From Proteus vulgaris (GTDB lineage: Bacteria > Pseudomonadota > Gammaproteobacteria > Enterobacterales > Enterobacteriaceae), in contig LR590468.1 in the NCBI GenBank assembly GCA_901472505.1, positions 620,001-684,000 of the forward strand: a DNA stretch of 64,000 nt, read 5' to 3'. This document shows, in pieces, positions 21,683 to 30,939 of the stretch; position 1 is the stretch's first letter; each line of letters starts with the position of its first letter. The position numbers and the translations under genes are program-made. A model generated the notes under the pieces. That model did not search any database, was not told the origin of the DNA, and saw only the letters and a program-made list of their open reading frames with translations.

Positions 21683-21699
21683 AATTGGTAATACCAATT
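21683..21699. promoter_or_regulatory. PdhR operator
   Basis: AATTGGT-AAT-ACCAATT is a perfect 7+3+7 inverted repeat matching the known PdhR box (ATTGGTnnnACCAAT). It lies about 50 bases upstream of the pdhR start, as expected for autoregulation of the pyruvate dehydrogenase operon. Confidence 0.9.
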
Positions 21700-21836
21700 T
21701 AATATAACGGATAATAAAGTAACAAAGTATTCACTAACTGTCCATACAGTTGTTGAGCGAAATCATAAAAACCTGCAAAATTTAACAAATTATTTTAAAA
21801 ATTCATCAAAAGTGATAACTAGATCTCATTATCCAG

Positions 21837-21866
21837 AAACGTTAAAAAATATATTTTTTAACGTTT
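21837..21866. terminator. Perfect AT-rich dyad downstream of ampD
   Basis: AAACGTTAAAAAA pairs with TTTTTTAACGTTT (13 bp, loop TATA). It lies about 70 bases past the ampD stop and may end that transcript. The stem itself supplies the T tract; an operator function is also possible. Confidence 0.45.
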
Positions 21867-21933
21867 TTTAAACACATAAACAGTCAAACTGAAGCGTGAC
21901 AGCAATTATTAAATGAATAAAAATGCAATATAC

Positions 21934-22503
21934 TTACCTTTTCAACTCACTTTGGTGCTGTTGTTCTGTTAACAAACCTCGGAAATAATCCCAATCAAAA
22001 TGAGGCCCTGGATCTGTTTTTCGATTTGGTGCAACATCACTATGCCCTGTTATGTTCTCTTTAATCGCAGGATAAAGAGCAATAAGCGATTGCGTTATCT
22101 TGACTAATTGCTGATATTGTTTTGTTGTAAAATCACAATTATCAGTGCCTTCCAGCTCTATACCAATAGAGAAATCATTGCATTTTTCTCTACCTTTATA
22201 TAAAGAAACGCCTGCATGCCACGCTCTATCGGTAAAAGGCACATATTGCACAATTTCACCATCACGCCGAATAAGACAATGAGCTGACACCCTTAAATCG
22301 ATTATCTCGCTAAAAAAAGGGTGGTCTTGCTCGGATAACGTATTGGTAAATAGCTTATCAATATAAGGCCCACCAAATTCGCCTGGTGGCAAACTGATAT
22401 TATGAACAATCAGCAAAGAGGGAACTTCACCATCAGGCCTTTTATCATGATTCGGTGAAGGCACTTTTCTTGCATCAATAAGCCAACCTTGTTTAATTTT
22501 CAC
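21934..22503 (-). CDS. ampD: 1,6-anhydro-N-acetylmuramyl-L-alanine amidase
   Basis: Cytosolic zinc amidase that recycles cell-wall muropeptides; its loss derepresses AmpC beta-lactamase in other enterobacteria. About 189 residues from a GTG at 22503, preceded by GAGGG; E. coli AmpD has 183. Zinc and active-site motifs are VHNISLPPGEFGGPYID, AHCLIRRDGEIVQYVPF and GHSDVAPNRKTDPGP. The frame is open upstream to a TTG at 22638, adding 45 residues, but that start lacks a ribosome site and the added residues do not resemble the family. Confidence 0.92.
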   Translation of the reverse strand: MKIKQGWLIDARKVPSPNHDKRPDGEVPSLLIVHNISLPPGEFGGPYIDKLFTNTLSEQDHPFFSEIIDLRVSAHCLIRRDGEIVQYVPFTDRAWHAGVSLYKGREKCNDFSIGIELEGTDNCDFTTKQYQQLVKITQSLIALYPAIKENITGHSDVAPNRKTDPGPHFDWDYFRGLLTEQQHQSELKR

Positions 22504-22714
22504 ATCAACCCTCTTCTGCGGTGTTTTAGTTATTATCAATAATTTGTCTAAGTCATATTCATCACTAAATGCGAATTTACTCTCAATAATAAAGGCTAAA
22601 TGTGTATATCTCCGTTTTCTTTTCGATATTTTACTCAAAGCTTATTTTATCTATTCGCAAATAAAGTCCTTTTTTTTCATACTTCTAGTATCTATTAATC
22701 AAGGAGAATGCTAG

Positions 22715-23158
22715 ATGAACATACTTAATTATCACTCATCCGAAAATGGTTTCACCCTAATGGAACTCATGATCGTGATTGCCATTATTTCTATTTTAAG
22801 CTCTGTCGCGATCCCAGCTTATCAAGGTTATATCCAAAAAGCGGCTTTAACCGATATTTTGCAAACCCTCTCCCCTTATCGTTCTGCTGTTGAGTTATGT
22901 CGTTATGAAAACGAACCTCGGTATTGTAATTCTGACTCAACATTTATGCCGCCACAATTTCGAAGCCGATATCTTTCTGAAATAGCCGTATTAAATGGTG
23001 TCATTAATGCAACTGGCAAAGCACAACTTGAAGGCCTCTCCATTGTAATGTCTTTAGAAAAAAACGCGGATGATTATCTTCCTATATGGAAAACACAATG
23101 CTCGGCAAATAATCCTAAGTTACAAAAACAATGTACTGAAATATTCAAATCACATTAA
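22715..23158 (+). CDS. ppdD: Type IV prepilin, PpdD-like
   Basis: Pilin precursor of 147 residues. A short leader ends in glycine before FTLMELMIVIAIISILSSVA, the class A prepilin cleavage and methylation motif with glutamate at +5. Four cysteines in the C-terminal part could form disulfides. AAGGAGAATGCTAG precedes the ATG. It heads an operon with hofB and hofC, as in E. coli, and is divergent from ampD. No prepilin peptidase gene is in the window. Confidence 0.9.
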   Translation: MNILNYHSSENGFTLMELMIVIAIISILSSVAIPAYQGYIQKAALTDILQTLSPYRSAVELCRYENEPRYCNSDSTFMPPQFRSRYLSEIAVLNGVINATGKAQLEGLSIVMSLEKNADDYLPIWKTQCSANNPKLQKQCTEIFKSH

Positions 23159-23251
23159 TACGTTGTCGATATTAGGGAGCATTCACATTGAATGTTCCTT
23201 ACTCTAAACAACATAAGACAACACTAATAAAATAAATATAAAAGGTGAATA

Positions 23252-24352
23252 ATGGATATCACACACTCAGCAACAGAATTTATTGAACATCTATTACGCC
23301 ATAGCATTTTAATGCGTGTCTCTGATTTACATATTGAACCTCAACAATTCAATTTTAGAATTAGAGCCAGAATAGATAGCCATTTATATTTATTTTCTCC
23401 TCCTCCGAATGAGTTTTCGAAAGAAATAGTGACACGTTTAAAAATATTGGCTAACTTAAATATTGCAGAAAAACGCTTACCTCAAGATGGACAATTTAAT
23501 TGGTTTTATCATGAAAAAGAATACTCTATACGAATAGCAACACTCCCCACACTTTATGGTGAAAAAGTTGTTTTACGGATTATCAATAATTTACAGCAAC
23601 CCGAATTAAATCATTTAGGTTTTCAATCTTCTCACTTAGCTTTATTAAAAAAATATTTAAATTTACCGCAAGGAATGATCCTAGTTACAGGACCGACAGG
23701 AAGTGGAAAAACACTGACATTATATAGCTGCTTACACTATTTAAATAAAGATAACCGCAATATAAATAGTGTCGAAGATCCCATTGAATTACCGATAAAT
23801 GGGGTTAATCAAATTCAAATTTGTGAAAAAGCCGGGATCTCATTTACCACAATATTACGCGCACTTTTACGTCAAGATCCGGATATTATAATGGTGGGCG
23901 AAATTCGCGATCCATCAACTGCTGAAATGGCAATAAAAACAGCACAAACAGGCCACCTTGTTTTATCCACTTTGCACACTAATTCCGCCAGCGTCACTTT
24001 AATGCGATTACACAATTTAGGCATTGCAAAAGATCTTATTCACTCTTGTATCAGTTTGATTATTTCACAGCGATTAGTGCGTTGTTTATGTCCACATTGT
24101 AAAACCTGCTTACCCAATAAGAAACAGATTAATATCAAGGAAGAAATTATTGAATTACCGAACTGGCAAGCAATAGGTTGTCAACAATGTTGCTCTGGCT
24201 ATAAAGGCAGAACAGCAATCTATGACTGTTTTGAACCAACAAAACACACACATGCATCTCCCTATAATTTACTCTATTCAGGTCTTTTATTAATTAAACA
24301 AGGAATAACAACACTTGAGGAAGTTTATCAAACACTGGGAGATATTAAATGA
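23252..24352 (+). CDS. hofB: Type IV pilus / type II secretion assembly ATPase, HofB (PilB) family
   Basis: Assembly ATPase of 366 residues. It contains Walker A GPTGSGKT, an Asp box and Walker B region (EDPIELPINGVNQIQI and DPDIIMVGEIRD), a His box (TGHLVLSTLHTNSA) and paired zinc cysteines CPHC and CQQC near the C-terminus. It is shorter than E. coli HofB (461 residues); the missing part is the N-terminal MshEN-type domain, and the first residues already belong to the core N2 domain. No frameshift or lost start is evident upstream, where the intergenic DNA holds no continuation. Confidence 0.88.
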   Translation: MDITHSATEFIEHLLRHSILMRVSDLHIEPQQFNFRIRARIDSHLYLFSPPPNEFSKEIVTRLKILANLNIAEKRLPQDGQFNWFYHEKEYSIRIATLPTLYGEKVVLRIINNLQQPELNHLGFQSSHLALLKKYLNLPQGMILVTGPTGSGKTLTLYSCLHYLNKDNRNINSVEDPIELPINGVNQIQICEKAGISFTTILRALLRQDPDIIMVGEIRDPSTAEMAIKTAQTGHLVLSTLHTNSASVTLMRLHNLGIAKDLIHSCISLIISQRLVRCLCPHCKTCLPNKKQINIKEEIIELPNWQAIGCQQCCSGYKGRTAIYDCFEPTKHTHASPYNLLYSGLLLIKQGITTLEEVYQTLGDIK

Positions 24353-25548
24353 GATTACAGAAAATTTATTGTTACGATGCATTAAACTATCAACATGAAT
24401 GGTGCTCAGGAAACATTCTCGCATCATCAAGTAATGAAGCCTTTATTAAATTAACACAGCAACAAAAAACCCCCATAAGAATACGCTTATACAAAATCGT
24501 AATATTTCAAGAAAGTGATAAAAAATATCGTATTCAATTACTTGAACAACTCGCATTATTACTTCACTCCGGCTTAGCACTCCTGCCAGCTTTAACGCTA
24601 TTAAAAAATGAGTGTCGTTATACTCATTGGCAATGTGTGTTAGACGATATTATTTTTAACTTAATGCAAGGTGGCACATTTTCAAAACAATTAAGCCGTT
24701 ATCCTGTTTATTTCCCGCTTTCATTAGTACGTTTTATTTTTATTGGTGAAGAAAGCGGAAAACTAGATGAAGTCATTACACTTCAAATCGTACAATTAAA
24801 AAAGCGACAAGAGGTAATTAAAAAAATAAAAAAAGCGTTTAAATATCCATTTTTTTTACTCGTTATTTTATTTTCTATTACTAGTCTTATGTTGCTATAT
24901 GTTTTACCTGAATATCAATCTTTATACGGCGCATTTAATACAGAACTTCCCACTTTAACATTAGCACTAATTGCTTTCTCACAATGGTTTTCTAACTATA
25001 TTGTGATAATGGTCATTTTCTTTATTGGGCTAATGTTGTTTTATCATTTTATTCGCCATTATTCACCGCTCTTTTATTATTATGAACAAGCAACCTTTCT
25101 TCATCTACCTTATTTAGGTTCCCTATTAAAAAACCATCAACTCTATCTTATTTTTCAGATAATCAGTATTACACAACAAGCAGGGCTACCATTATTGCAA
25201 GGCTTAAAGATTATTATTGAGCAACTCACACATCCTATTTATAAACGCCTACTTTTACAAATGAGTGAGCATATTACACAAGGAAAGTCATTAAGTTCAT
25301 TTATGAATAACAAGCCTTACTTCCCCCCTATTTGCTATCAATTTATCATTTGTGCAGAGAATTCAGGGCAGTTACTCTATTTTTGTCAGCAATTAAGTGA
25401 TTGGTTTTATCAACAACTTGACGAGCAGTTAAATACAATCAGTACATGGTTAGAACCGCTACTAATGGCGATAATTGCATTGATTGTTGGTACATTAATC
25501 ATAGCAATGTATCTTCCTATATTACAGTTAGGTGATACTATACAATGA
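24349..25548 (+). CDS. hofC: Pilus assembly inner-membrane platform protein, HofC (PilC) family
   Basis: A 399-residue PilC/GspF protein with two copies of the GspF domain (about residues 65-190 and 265-390) and three membrane segments. The motifs LLHSGLALLPALTLL and ITQQAGLPLLQGLKII mark the two repeats. Its ATG overlaps the hofB stop in ATGA, showing translational coupling. With PpdD and HofB it would assemble a short type IV pilus or pseudopilus, provided a peptidase and secretin are encoded elsewhere. Confidence 0.9.
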   Translation: MRLQKIYCYDALNYQHEWCSGNILASSSNEAFIKLTQQQKTPIRIRLYKIVIFQESDKKYRIQLLEQLALLLHSGLALLPALTLLKNECRYTHWQCVLDDIIFNLMQGGTFSKQLSRYPVYFPLSLVRFIFIGEESGKLDEVITLQIVQLKKRQEVIKKIKKAFKYPFFLLVILFSITSLMLLYVLPEYQSLYGAFNTELPTLTLALIAFSQWFSNYIVIMVIFFIGLMLFYHFIRHYSPLFYYYEQATFLHLPYLGSLLKNHQLYLIFQIISITQQAGLPLLQGLKIIIEQLTHPIYKRLLLQMSEHITQGKSLSSFMNNKPYFPPICYQFIICAENSGQLLYFCQQLSDWFYQQLDEQLNTISTWLEPLLMAIIALIVGTLIIAMYLPILQLGDTIQ

Positions 25549-25781
25549 ATCACAAATTTTATGAGTAATATGCTATTGTGAGTTTTCTCGCTAAGTAATT
25601 GATTGATGATAATTCTCTTACTGATTATGAGCTAAGGTGTCAGGGTAGCAGAAAATCATCTATCATAATAACCGAATAAAACCTAAATATTGCGGTTATT
25701 ATCTTGCGATAAAAACAAATTTAGGCTTTAGAATACCCAGGCTAATAGTAAATTTTCATTCATTAAAAACAGATAAACACA

Positions 25782-26405
25782 ATGGCTTATACGGTTGCTC
25801 TTACAGGTGGAATAGGGAGTGGTAAAACCACTATTGCCAATGCTTTTGCCTCATTAGGTGTACCTCTTGTTGATGCGGATGTTATTGCTCGATTAGTGGT
25901 AGAGCCTCATTCTTTCGGGCTAAATGCATTGCACCAGCATTTTGGTGACAGTATTCTATTACCTGATGGCTCCTTAAACCGAGCCCATCTACGCCAGATT
26001 ATTTTTCAAAACGATGAAGAAAAAACCTGGGTCAATAATCTTCTTCACCCCTTGATACAGCAAGAGACCCAAAGGCAAATACAACAAATTAAAACTCCAT
26101 ATTTTATTTGGGTTGTTCCTTTATTAATTGAAAATAAATTAACTCACTTAGCCTCTCGTGTTCTTGTCGTTGATGTCACACAAGAAGAACAAATAGCAAG
26201 AACGATGAAACGAGATGGCGTAAGTCGGGAGCAAGTGCTCAATATTTTAAAAGCGCAAGCTCAAAGACAAGAACGATTAGCCGTCGCTGATGATATTATT
26301 GAAAATCACGATAATAGCCAAAATATAATTGGGAAAGTTAAGCAACTCCATCAGCATTACTTAGAATTAGCTCAACAAGCGTTACAGGACAACTGCCATG
26401 AGTGA
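25782..26405 (+). CDS. coaE: Dephospho-CoA kinase
   Basis: Last step of coenzyme A synthesis: phosphorylates the 3'-hydroxyl of dephospho-CoA. The 207 residues carry the P-loop [11 protein letters not shown] at the N-terminus, then DADVIAR and the lid region with [16 protein letters not shown]. The stop overlaps the start of zapD by eight bases. guaC, which lies upstream in E. coli, is absent. Confidence 0.95.
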   Translation: MAYTVALTGGIGSGKTTIANAFASLGVPLVDADVIARLVVEPHSFGLNALHQHFGDSILLPDGSLNRAHLRQIIFQNDEEKTWVNNLLHPLIQQETQRQIQQIKTPYFIWVVPLLIENKLTHLASRVLVVDVTQEEQIARTMKRDGVSREQVLNILKAQAQRQERLAVADDIIENHDNSQNIIGKVKQLHQHYLELAQQALQDNCHE

Positions 26406-27150
26406 TGACATCACAACAATCATCTTCGAACATCCCCTTAATGAAAAAATGCGTTCATGGCTTAGAATTGAAAACTCATTGATTCAAATTAACAGTTTTC
26501 ATGCAATTGATTCGTTACCCACTGCACTCTCTTTTTTCCGTGCGATATCAGAATTTATTGAAGTACTTGATCGTGGTGAAATTCGAGCTGAATTGCTTAA
26601 AGAATTAGAAAAAAGACAAAAAAAATTACAACAATGGCTTTCATTTCCAAATGTTGATAAAGAGATTGTAACTCAAATTATTAATGAATTGTCCGAAAAT
26701 GCCGCCGTCTTAAGTCAAGCTCCACGAATTGGCCAGCACTTAAAACAAGATAAAGTGATAAGTTTGGTAAAACAGCGCCTAAGTATTCCAGGCGGATGCT
26801 GTAATTTCGATGTGCCAGCATTACATTTGTGGTTAAGTTTGCCTCAAACCATCCGTGACGAAAAATTACACAGTTGGAAGGCAGGCTTATTACCATTACA
26901 AAATGCATTAAATAGCTTATTAACGCTCATTCGCCAATCAGATACATTTAAACCTGCATTAAGTCATCGTGGTTTTTACCAAGACAGTGCTGAAGAAGGC
27001 GAACTACTACGTATTAAGATAGCTATTGACCACCAGATTTATCCTCAAGTCTCTGGTCACAAAAATCGTTACGCGATCCGCTTCTTACCACTTGATAGTG
27101 AAAGTGGAACAATACCGCTAGAACTACCCTTTGAGATTGCTTGTTGCTAA
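26398..27150 (+). CDS. zapD: Cell division protein ZapD
   Basis: A 250-residue cytosolic protein that crosslinks FtsZ filaments at the division ring. Family features are the N-terminal [16 protein letters not shown] helix region and the C-terminal beta domain ([13 protein letters not shown]). Overlap with coaE and the following yacG reproduce the E. coli coaE-zapD-yacG operon. Confidence 0.94.
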   Translation: MSDDITTIIFEHPLNEKMRSWLRIENSLIQINSFHAIDSLPTALSFFRAISEFIEVLDRGEIRAELLKELEKRQKKLQQWLSFPNVDKEIVTQIINELSENAAVLSQAPRIGQHLKQDKVISLVKQRLSIPGGCCNFDVPALHLWLSLPQTIRDEKLHSWKAGLLPLQNALNSLLTLIRQSDTFKPALSHRGFYQDSAEEGELLRIKIAIDHQIYPQVSGHKNRYAIRFLPLDSESGTIPLELPFEIACC

Positions 27151-27204
27151 CATTGCGCTTATTAATATGAACACCTATCGCGCCAATGAAATCTAGGAGA
27201 GATA

Positions 27205-27417
27205 ATGAGCGAAGAATTAATTGTGAAATGTCCAACCTGTCAAACAGAAGTTGTTTGGAATGAAAGTAGCCCTTATCGCCCTTTTTGTAGCAAACGTTGC
27301 CAACTGATTGATTTAGGTGAATGGGCTGACGAATCAAAGCGTATTCCAAGCCAAAGCGATATTAATGATAGCGATGACTGGAGTGAAACGCCGCAACCTG
27401 AACCTAAAGATTTTTAA
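27205..27417 (+). CDS. yacG: DNA gyrase inhibitor YacG
   Basis: A 70-residue zinc protein of the YacG family, which binds GyrB in E. coli. The four zinc cysteines lie in CPTC and CSKRC, followed by [18 protein letters not shown] precedes the ATG. It ends at a shared terminator. Confidence 0.94.
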   Translation: MSEELIVKCPTCQTEVVWNESSPYRPFCSKRCQLIDLGEWADESKRIPSQSDINDSDDWSETPQPEPKDF

Positions 27418-27436
27418 TGCTCATTATGGACATAAA

Positions 27437-27466
27437 AAAATAGCCACTCCAATGAGTGGCTATTTT
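27437..27466. terminator. Bidirectional terminator between yacG and mutT
   Basis: A 13-bp perfect stem, AAAATAGCCACTC with GAGTGGCTATTTT, around a CAAT loop, with A and T tracts on both sides. It serves two convergent genes. Confidence 0.9.
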
Positions 27467-27494
27467 ATTTATAACTGCGTTAATTTATATACTT

Positions 27495-27887
27495 TTACTT
27501 TTGTAATAACGCCACAATAGTGCGGTTAGCAGGCGGAAAATCATCAGCATTTAATGAGGCAATAGACGTCCATTTTGAATCTTGCCCTTCTTTGCCATAG
27601 GGCGCATTATCCCATTGTGTCACTAAGAAAAAAGATAATGTAATGTGCCTATCTGGAAAATCATGCTCTACCGTTTTAAAAAGCGAGTACTGTGTTACAT
27701 CAATACCAATCTCTTCTTGTAATTCCCGCACTAACGCCTGCTCAGGGGTTTCTTTATCTTCTAATTTTCCACCTGGAAATTCCCAAAACCCCCCCATATG
27801 TGATTTTAAAGGGCGTTGAGTGATAAAGACATTATCGTGTTGATCACAAATAATACCCGCAGCAATATGTAGCTTTTTTTTATCCAT
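27495..27887 (-). CDS. mutT: 8-oxo-dGTP diphosphatase
   Basis: Cleans oxidised guanine nucleotides from the pool. The 130 residues contain a full Nudix box: GGKLEDKETPEQALVREL followed by QEEIGI. E. coli MutT has 129 residues. The frame is open from 27926, but MDKKKLHIAAGII at 27887 matches the family. In E. coli mutT follows secA directly; here more than 11 kb separates them. Confidence 0.95.
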   Translation of the reverse strand: MDKKKLHIAAGIICDQHDNVFITQRPLKSHMGGFWEFPGGKLEDKETPEQALVRELQEEIGIDVTQYSLFKTVEHDFPDRHITLSFFLVTQWDNAPYGKEGQDSKWTSIASLNADDFPPANRTIVALLQK

Positions 27888-27994
27888 TATAGACAACCTA
27901 TTGAATAGTCCAGTTATTATAACCACTTAATATTATTATAACGTATATCCAATAGCGCGACTCTGGTTTTCTTTTCCTTGATTATCTTGATAAA

Positions 27995-29245
27995 TTAACG
28001 ATAAATAGGTAAGAATCCAAACTGTGCTAATGTTTGGCAAATAATACCTACAGCACCAAAAGCGATAACAGCATAAATTAATCCTTTCCCCCCCCATACT
28101 TTAAAACCTGAGTTTGGAAATTTCTCACGCGCTTTCAGTGCCATCACTGCTGGGCAAATAATTGCCCATATACAAGCAGCCGTTCCCGCATAAGCAATCG
28201 CAATTAAGAAACCATTAGGGAAAAGTAAACATAATAGTAAAGGTGGAGTAAAACATAGAATACCCGATTTTAAGCGCCCTGTTTTGTTATCTTCAAATTT
28301 TAGTGACGCTAAAATATAGTCGAATAGACCAATCGCTACCCCTAAAAATGAACAGAATACGGCACTAATAGAAAACCATAATAAAAAACCTTCAATATAT
28401 TTACTATTTAATACAGTATATAAAGAATCGATAAAAGCATCTAAGTTACCGCCTTTTTGGATAATTGTAATAAATTGCTCTCGAGGCAAATTCCCCATTG
28501 TGCCAATCATCCAAAGTAAATAAATAACCAAAGCTAAGACACAACCAATAACACAACTTTTTACTACTTTTCTTTCATTTTCATGATAAAGCTTATAAAG
28601 ACTACAAACATTACCATGATAACCAAAAGAGGTAATAGCATAAGGAATAATGATAAAAATAAAGGGATAAAGATATAATTGACTTTTACCTTCAAAAGTT
28701 GCACTAAATAATAAATCACCTCTTGCTTTAAAGAACAATCCAGAAAATGCTAATACAAATAAAACAATCTTAATAAATAAAAATATTGAGGTTAAACGAC
28801 TTGCACAAGCCCCTCCCCACCATATTGTTGCACCAAGCACTATCGTAAATACAAAAAATATCACTCTAAGATTCAGATTAATGCCATACAATAATGAAGC
28901 TTCATGAATTATCGACCCTGCAGCAGAAATATAAGCATAAATTAATATATATAATACAAATATTAATGATGCATTAGCCAGATAACACGCCCATTTAGGT
29001 AATAATTCTTTCGATATATGAAAATAGTTTGTTCCTGTGCCATATTTCGATATACATTCAAGAATATAAATTCCAGAATGAAACATAAAGAAGCAGACAA
29101 TAAATAAAATAAAAAGTGAATTAATAAACCAAGCACCAGACATAATTGTTGGTAGGCTGAACATGCCTGCGCCAATCATGGCGCCACCCAACACAAATCC
29201 CCCTACAATAATTGAGGGTTCTTTATTTACCGACTTATTTTCCAT
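27995..29245 (-). CDS. tnaB: Tryptophan permease TnaB
   Basis: An 11-segment inner-membrane permease of 416 residues in the aromatic amino acid (HAAAP) family, nearly the E. coli TnaB length (415). The N-terminal GGFVLGGAMIGAGMFSLPTI motif is typical. It is the last gene of the tna operon, 73 bases after tnaA, and would import tryptophan for tryptophanase. Position and family distinguish it from Mtr and TyrP. Confidence 0.9.
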   Translation of the reverse strand: MENKSVNKEPSIIVGGFVLGGAMIGAGMFSLPTIMSGAWFINSLFILFIVCFFMFHSGIYILECISKYGTGTNYFHISKELLPKWACYLANASLIFVLYILIYAYISAAGSIIHEASLLYGINLNLRVIFFVFTIVLGATIWWGGACASRLTSIFLFIKIVLFVLAFSGLFFKARGDLLFSATFEGKSQLYLYPFIFIIIPYAITSFGYHGNVCSLYKLYHENERKVVKSCVIGCVLALVIYLLWMIGTMGNLPREQFITIIQKGGNLDAFIDSLYTVLNSKYIEGFLLWFSISAVFCSFLGVAIGLFDYILASLKFEDNKTGRLKSGILCFTPPLLLCLLFPNGFLIAIAYAGTAACIWAIICPAVMALKAREKFPNSGFKVWGGKGLIYAVIAFGAVGIICQTLAQFGFLPIYR

Positions 29246-29273
29246 TTTTTAGTCCTTACTGAAATAAGGATAG

Positions 29274-29296
29274 GGCTCTCGCATTGCACGAGAGCC
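29274..29296 (-). promoter_or_regulatory. Hairpin between tnaA and tnaB
   Basis: An 8-bp perfect stem, GGCTCTCG with CGAGAGCC, and a 7-base loop. There is no T tract, so it probably stabilises the upstream message or tunes tnaB expression rather than ending transcription. Confidence 0.5.
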
Positions 29297-29318
29297 ATTA
29301 TTATTGTGGAGTATTATT

Positions 29319-30722
29319 TTATTTGATTGGTTTTAATCTAGCAGTAAAGTGTCTTAATACAGGTGGTTCATATTCGAACTCAAGACCTTTAAGTGTTGCA
29401 AACTTCTCTTTTAAACCAATCAATGCGTCAGCAATATAATCCATGTGATCGTTTGTATAAACACGACGAGCAATCGTCAAACGCATAAATTCCATATCTG
29501 CATGTTTTTGCTCACCTGTCGCTGGGTCACGACCTAATAAGAACGAACCAATTTCAACAGCGCGAACACCAGACTCTAAGTAAAGCGCATTAATTACAGC
29601 TTGCGCTGGGAATTGATCACCAGGAATATGTGGCACTAATTTTTTACAATCGACAAAAACCGCATGGCCTCCTGTAGGATATTGAATTGGAATACCCGCT
29701 TCACGGAGGCGATCCCCCAAATATTGTACCTGACCAATACGATAGTGCAGATACTCTTCTTCTGTTCCCTCTTCTAAACCTTGCACCATTGCCGCCATAT
29801 CGCGGCCCGCCAGACCACCATATGTGACAAAGCCTTCCATCGGTACACAACGTTGTCTTGCTAACGTGAATATTTCTTCATTATCACGAATAGAAACTAA
29901 ACCACCAATATTTAACAATGGATCTTTTTTCGCTGACATGGTTAAAGCGTCAGCATATTTATACATGTCCAAAATAACTTCTTTGATGGTTGCATTTTTA
30001 TATTTAGGATCACGCTGTTTAATGAAATACGCATTTTCACAGAAACGCGCTGAGTCCATCACAACAAAAATACCGTGCTGTTTGGCAATTTCATAAACTT
30101 CTTTTAAATTATCCATTGCAACAGGCTGACCTCCAGCACTATTACAGGTCACTGTTGAAACAATAGCGACAATATTATCAGCACCATGTTTAGCTATATT
30201 TTCTTTTAATTTAGCAATATCAAAATTGCCTTTCCAGTCATCATAAGTTTCTGAATCAAACGCTTTTTCAGTTACAATATTAATGGCTTTACAGCCATTT
30301 AATTCAACGTGTGCAGCTGTTGTGTCAAAATGGAAGTTAGAAATAAAAACAGGGTTTTTCGCTTTTCCATCTTTTTGTTTATATTTTAATAATACTGGGA
30401 AAAGAATATTTTCAGCACCACGCCCTTGGTGAGCAGGAATAATATAATCGTAGTTAAATAACTCTTTGGCTTTGTCTTTTAAATCATAATAGTTTCTTGA
30501 GCCCGCATAAGCTTCATCACCTGTAATCATTGCTGCCCACTGATGATCACTCATTGCGTTAGTACCAGAGTCTGTTAATAAATCAATATAAACAGCATCG
30601 CTCGGTAATAGAAATGGGTTATATCCAGCTTCTTTTAATGCAGCTTCACGTTCTTCTCTTGATGGAACACGAATTTTTTCTACCATTTTAATACGGAATG
30701 GTTCTACGATTCTTTTAGCCAT
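29319..30722 (-). CDS. tnaA: Tryptophanase
   Basis: PLP enzyme that splits tryptophan into indole, pyruvate and ammonia; it accounts for the indole test. The 467 residues include the PLP lysine motif [12 protein letters not shown] and the N-terminal segment [17 protein letters not shown]. It follows the tnaC leader by about 110 bases and precedes tnaB. Its presence separates this organism from P. mirabilis, which is indole-negative. Confidence 0.97.
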   Translation of the reverse strand: MAKRIVEPFRIKMVEKIRVPSREEREAALKEAGYNPFLLPSDAVYIDLLTDSGTNAMSDHQWAAMITGDEAYAGSRNYYDLKDKAKELFNYDYIIPAHQGRGAENILFPVLLKYKQKDGKAKNPVFISNFHFDTTAAHVELNGCKAINIVTEKAFDSETYDDWKGNFDIAKLKENIAKHGADNIVAIVSTVTCNSAGGQPVAMDNLKEVYEIAKQHGIFVVMDSARFCENAYFIKQRDPKYKNATIKEVILDMYKYADALTMSAKKDPLLNIGGLVSIRDNEEIFTLARQRCVPMEGFVTYGGLAGRDMAAMVQGLEEGTEEEYLHYRIGQVQYLGDRLREAGIPIQYPTGGHAVFVDCKKLVPHIPGDQFPAQAVINALYLESGVRAVEIGSFLLGRDPATGEQKHADMEFMRLTIARRVYTNDHMDYIADALIGLKEKFATLKGLEFEYEPPVLRHFTARLKPIK

Positions 30723-30834
30723 GATAATACCTTTAATATATATTAAATTATAAAATTAAAAATAAATAAAATAGTCTTCCCATTTAAAAATGAGAAAAGA
30801 GTATTACTTTATTTTGGATAGATATAAAAAAGGA

Positions 30835-30939
30835 TTATTTTTCAGGAAAGAAGAAGGCGAGTTCAGAATCAATATTAAACCATTTCTTCAATCTGAAGAA
30901 ACCTCTTAATATTATCAAAACATTAAATGATGAGAACAT
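30835..30939 (-). CDS. tnaC: TnaC regulatory leader peptide
   Basis: A 34-codon frame, ATG at 30939, too short to be listed by ordinary ORF cut-offs. It contains W20, D24 and P32, spaced exactly as W12, D16 and P24 of E. coli TnaC, within the shared block KWFNID. Two codons (E, K) follow the proline. In the known mechanism free tryptophan stalls the ribosome at the end of tnaC and blocks Rho, allowing tnaA and tnaB to be transcribed. A TnaC leader has been described for the P. vulgaris tryptophanase operon. AAGGGTTAAAGT lies before the ATG. Confidence 0.92.
   Translation of the reverse strand: MFSSFNVLIILRGFFRLKKWFNIDSELAFFFPEK

Larger units (their letters stand above)
21633..21933. other. 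pdhR-ampD intergenic region
   Basis: About 300 AT-rich bases holding the PdhR operator close to pdhR and a 13-bp perfect AT-rich dyad (21837-21866) near the end of ampD. ampE and aroP, which lie here in E. coli, are absent. Confidence 0.7.

Noticed and set aside
22504..22638. A longer ampD start adding 45 residues
   Set aside because: The TTG start lacks a ribosome site and the extra residues do not resemble AmpD; the GTG at 22503 has GAGGG before it.
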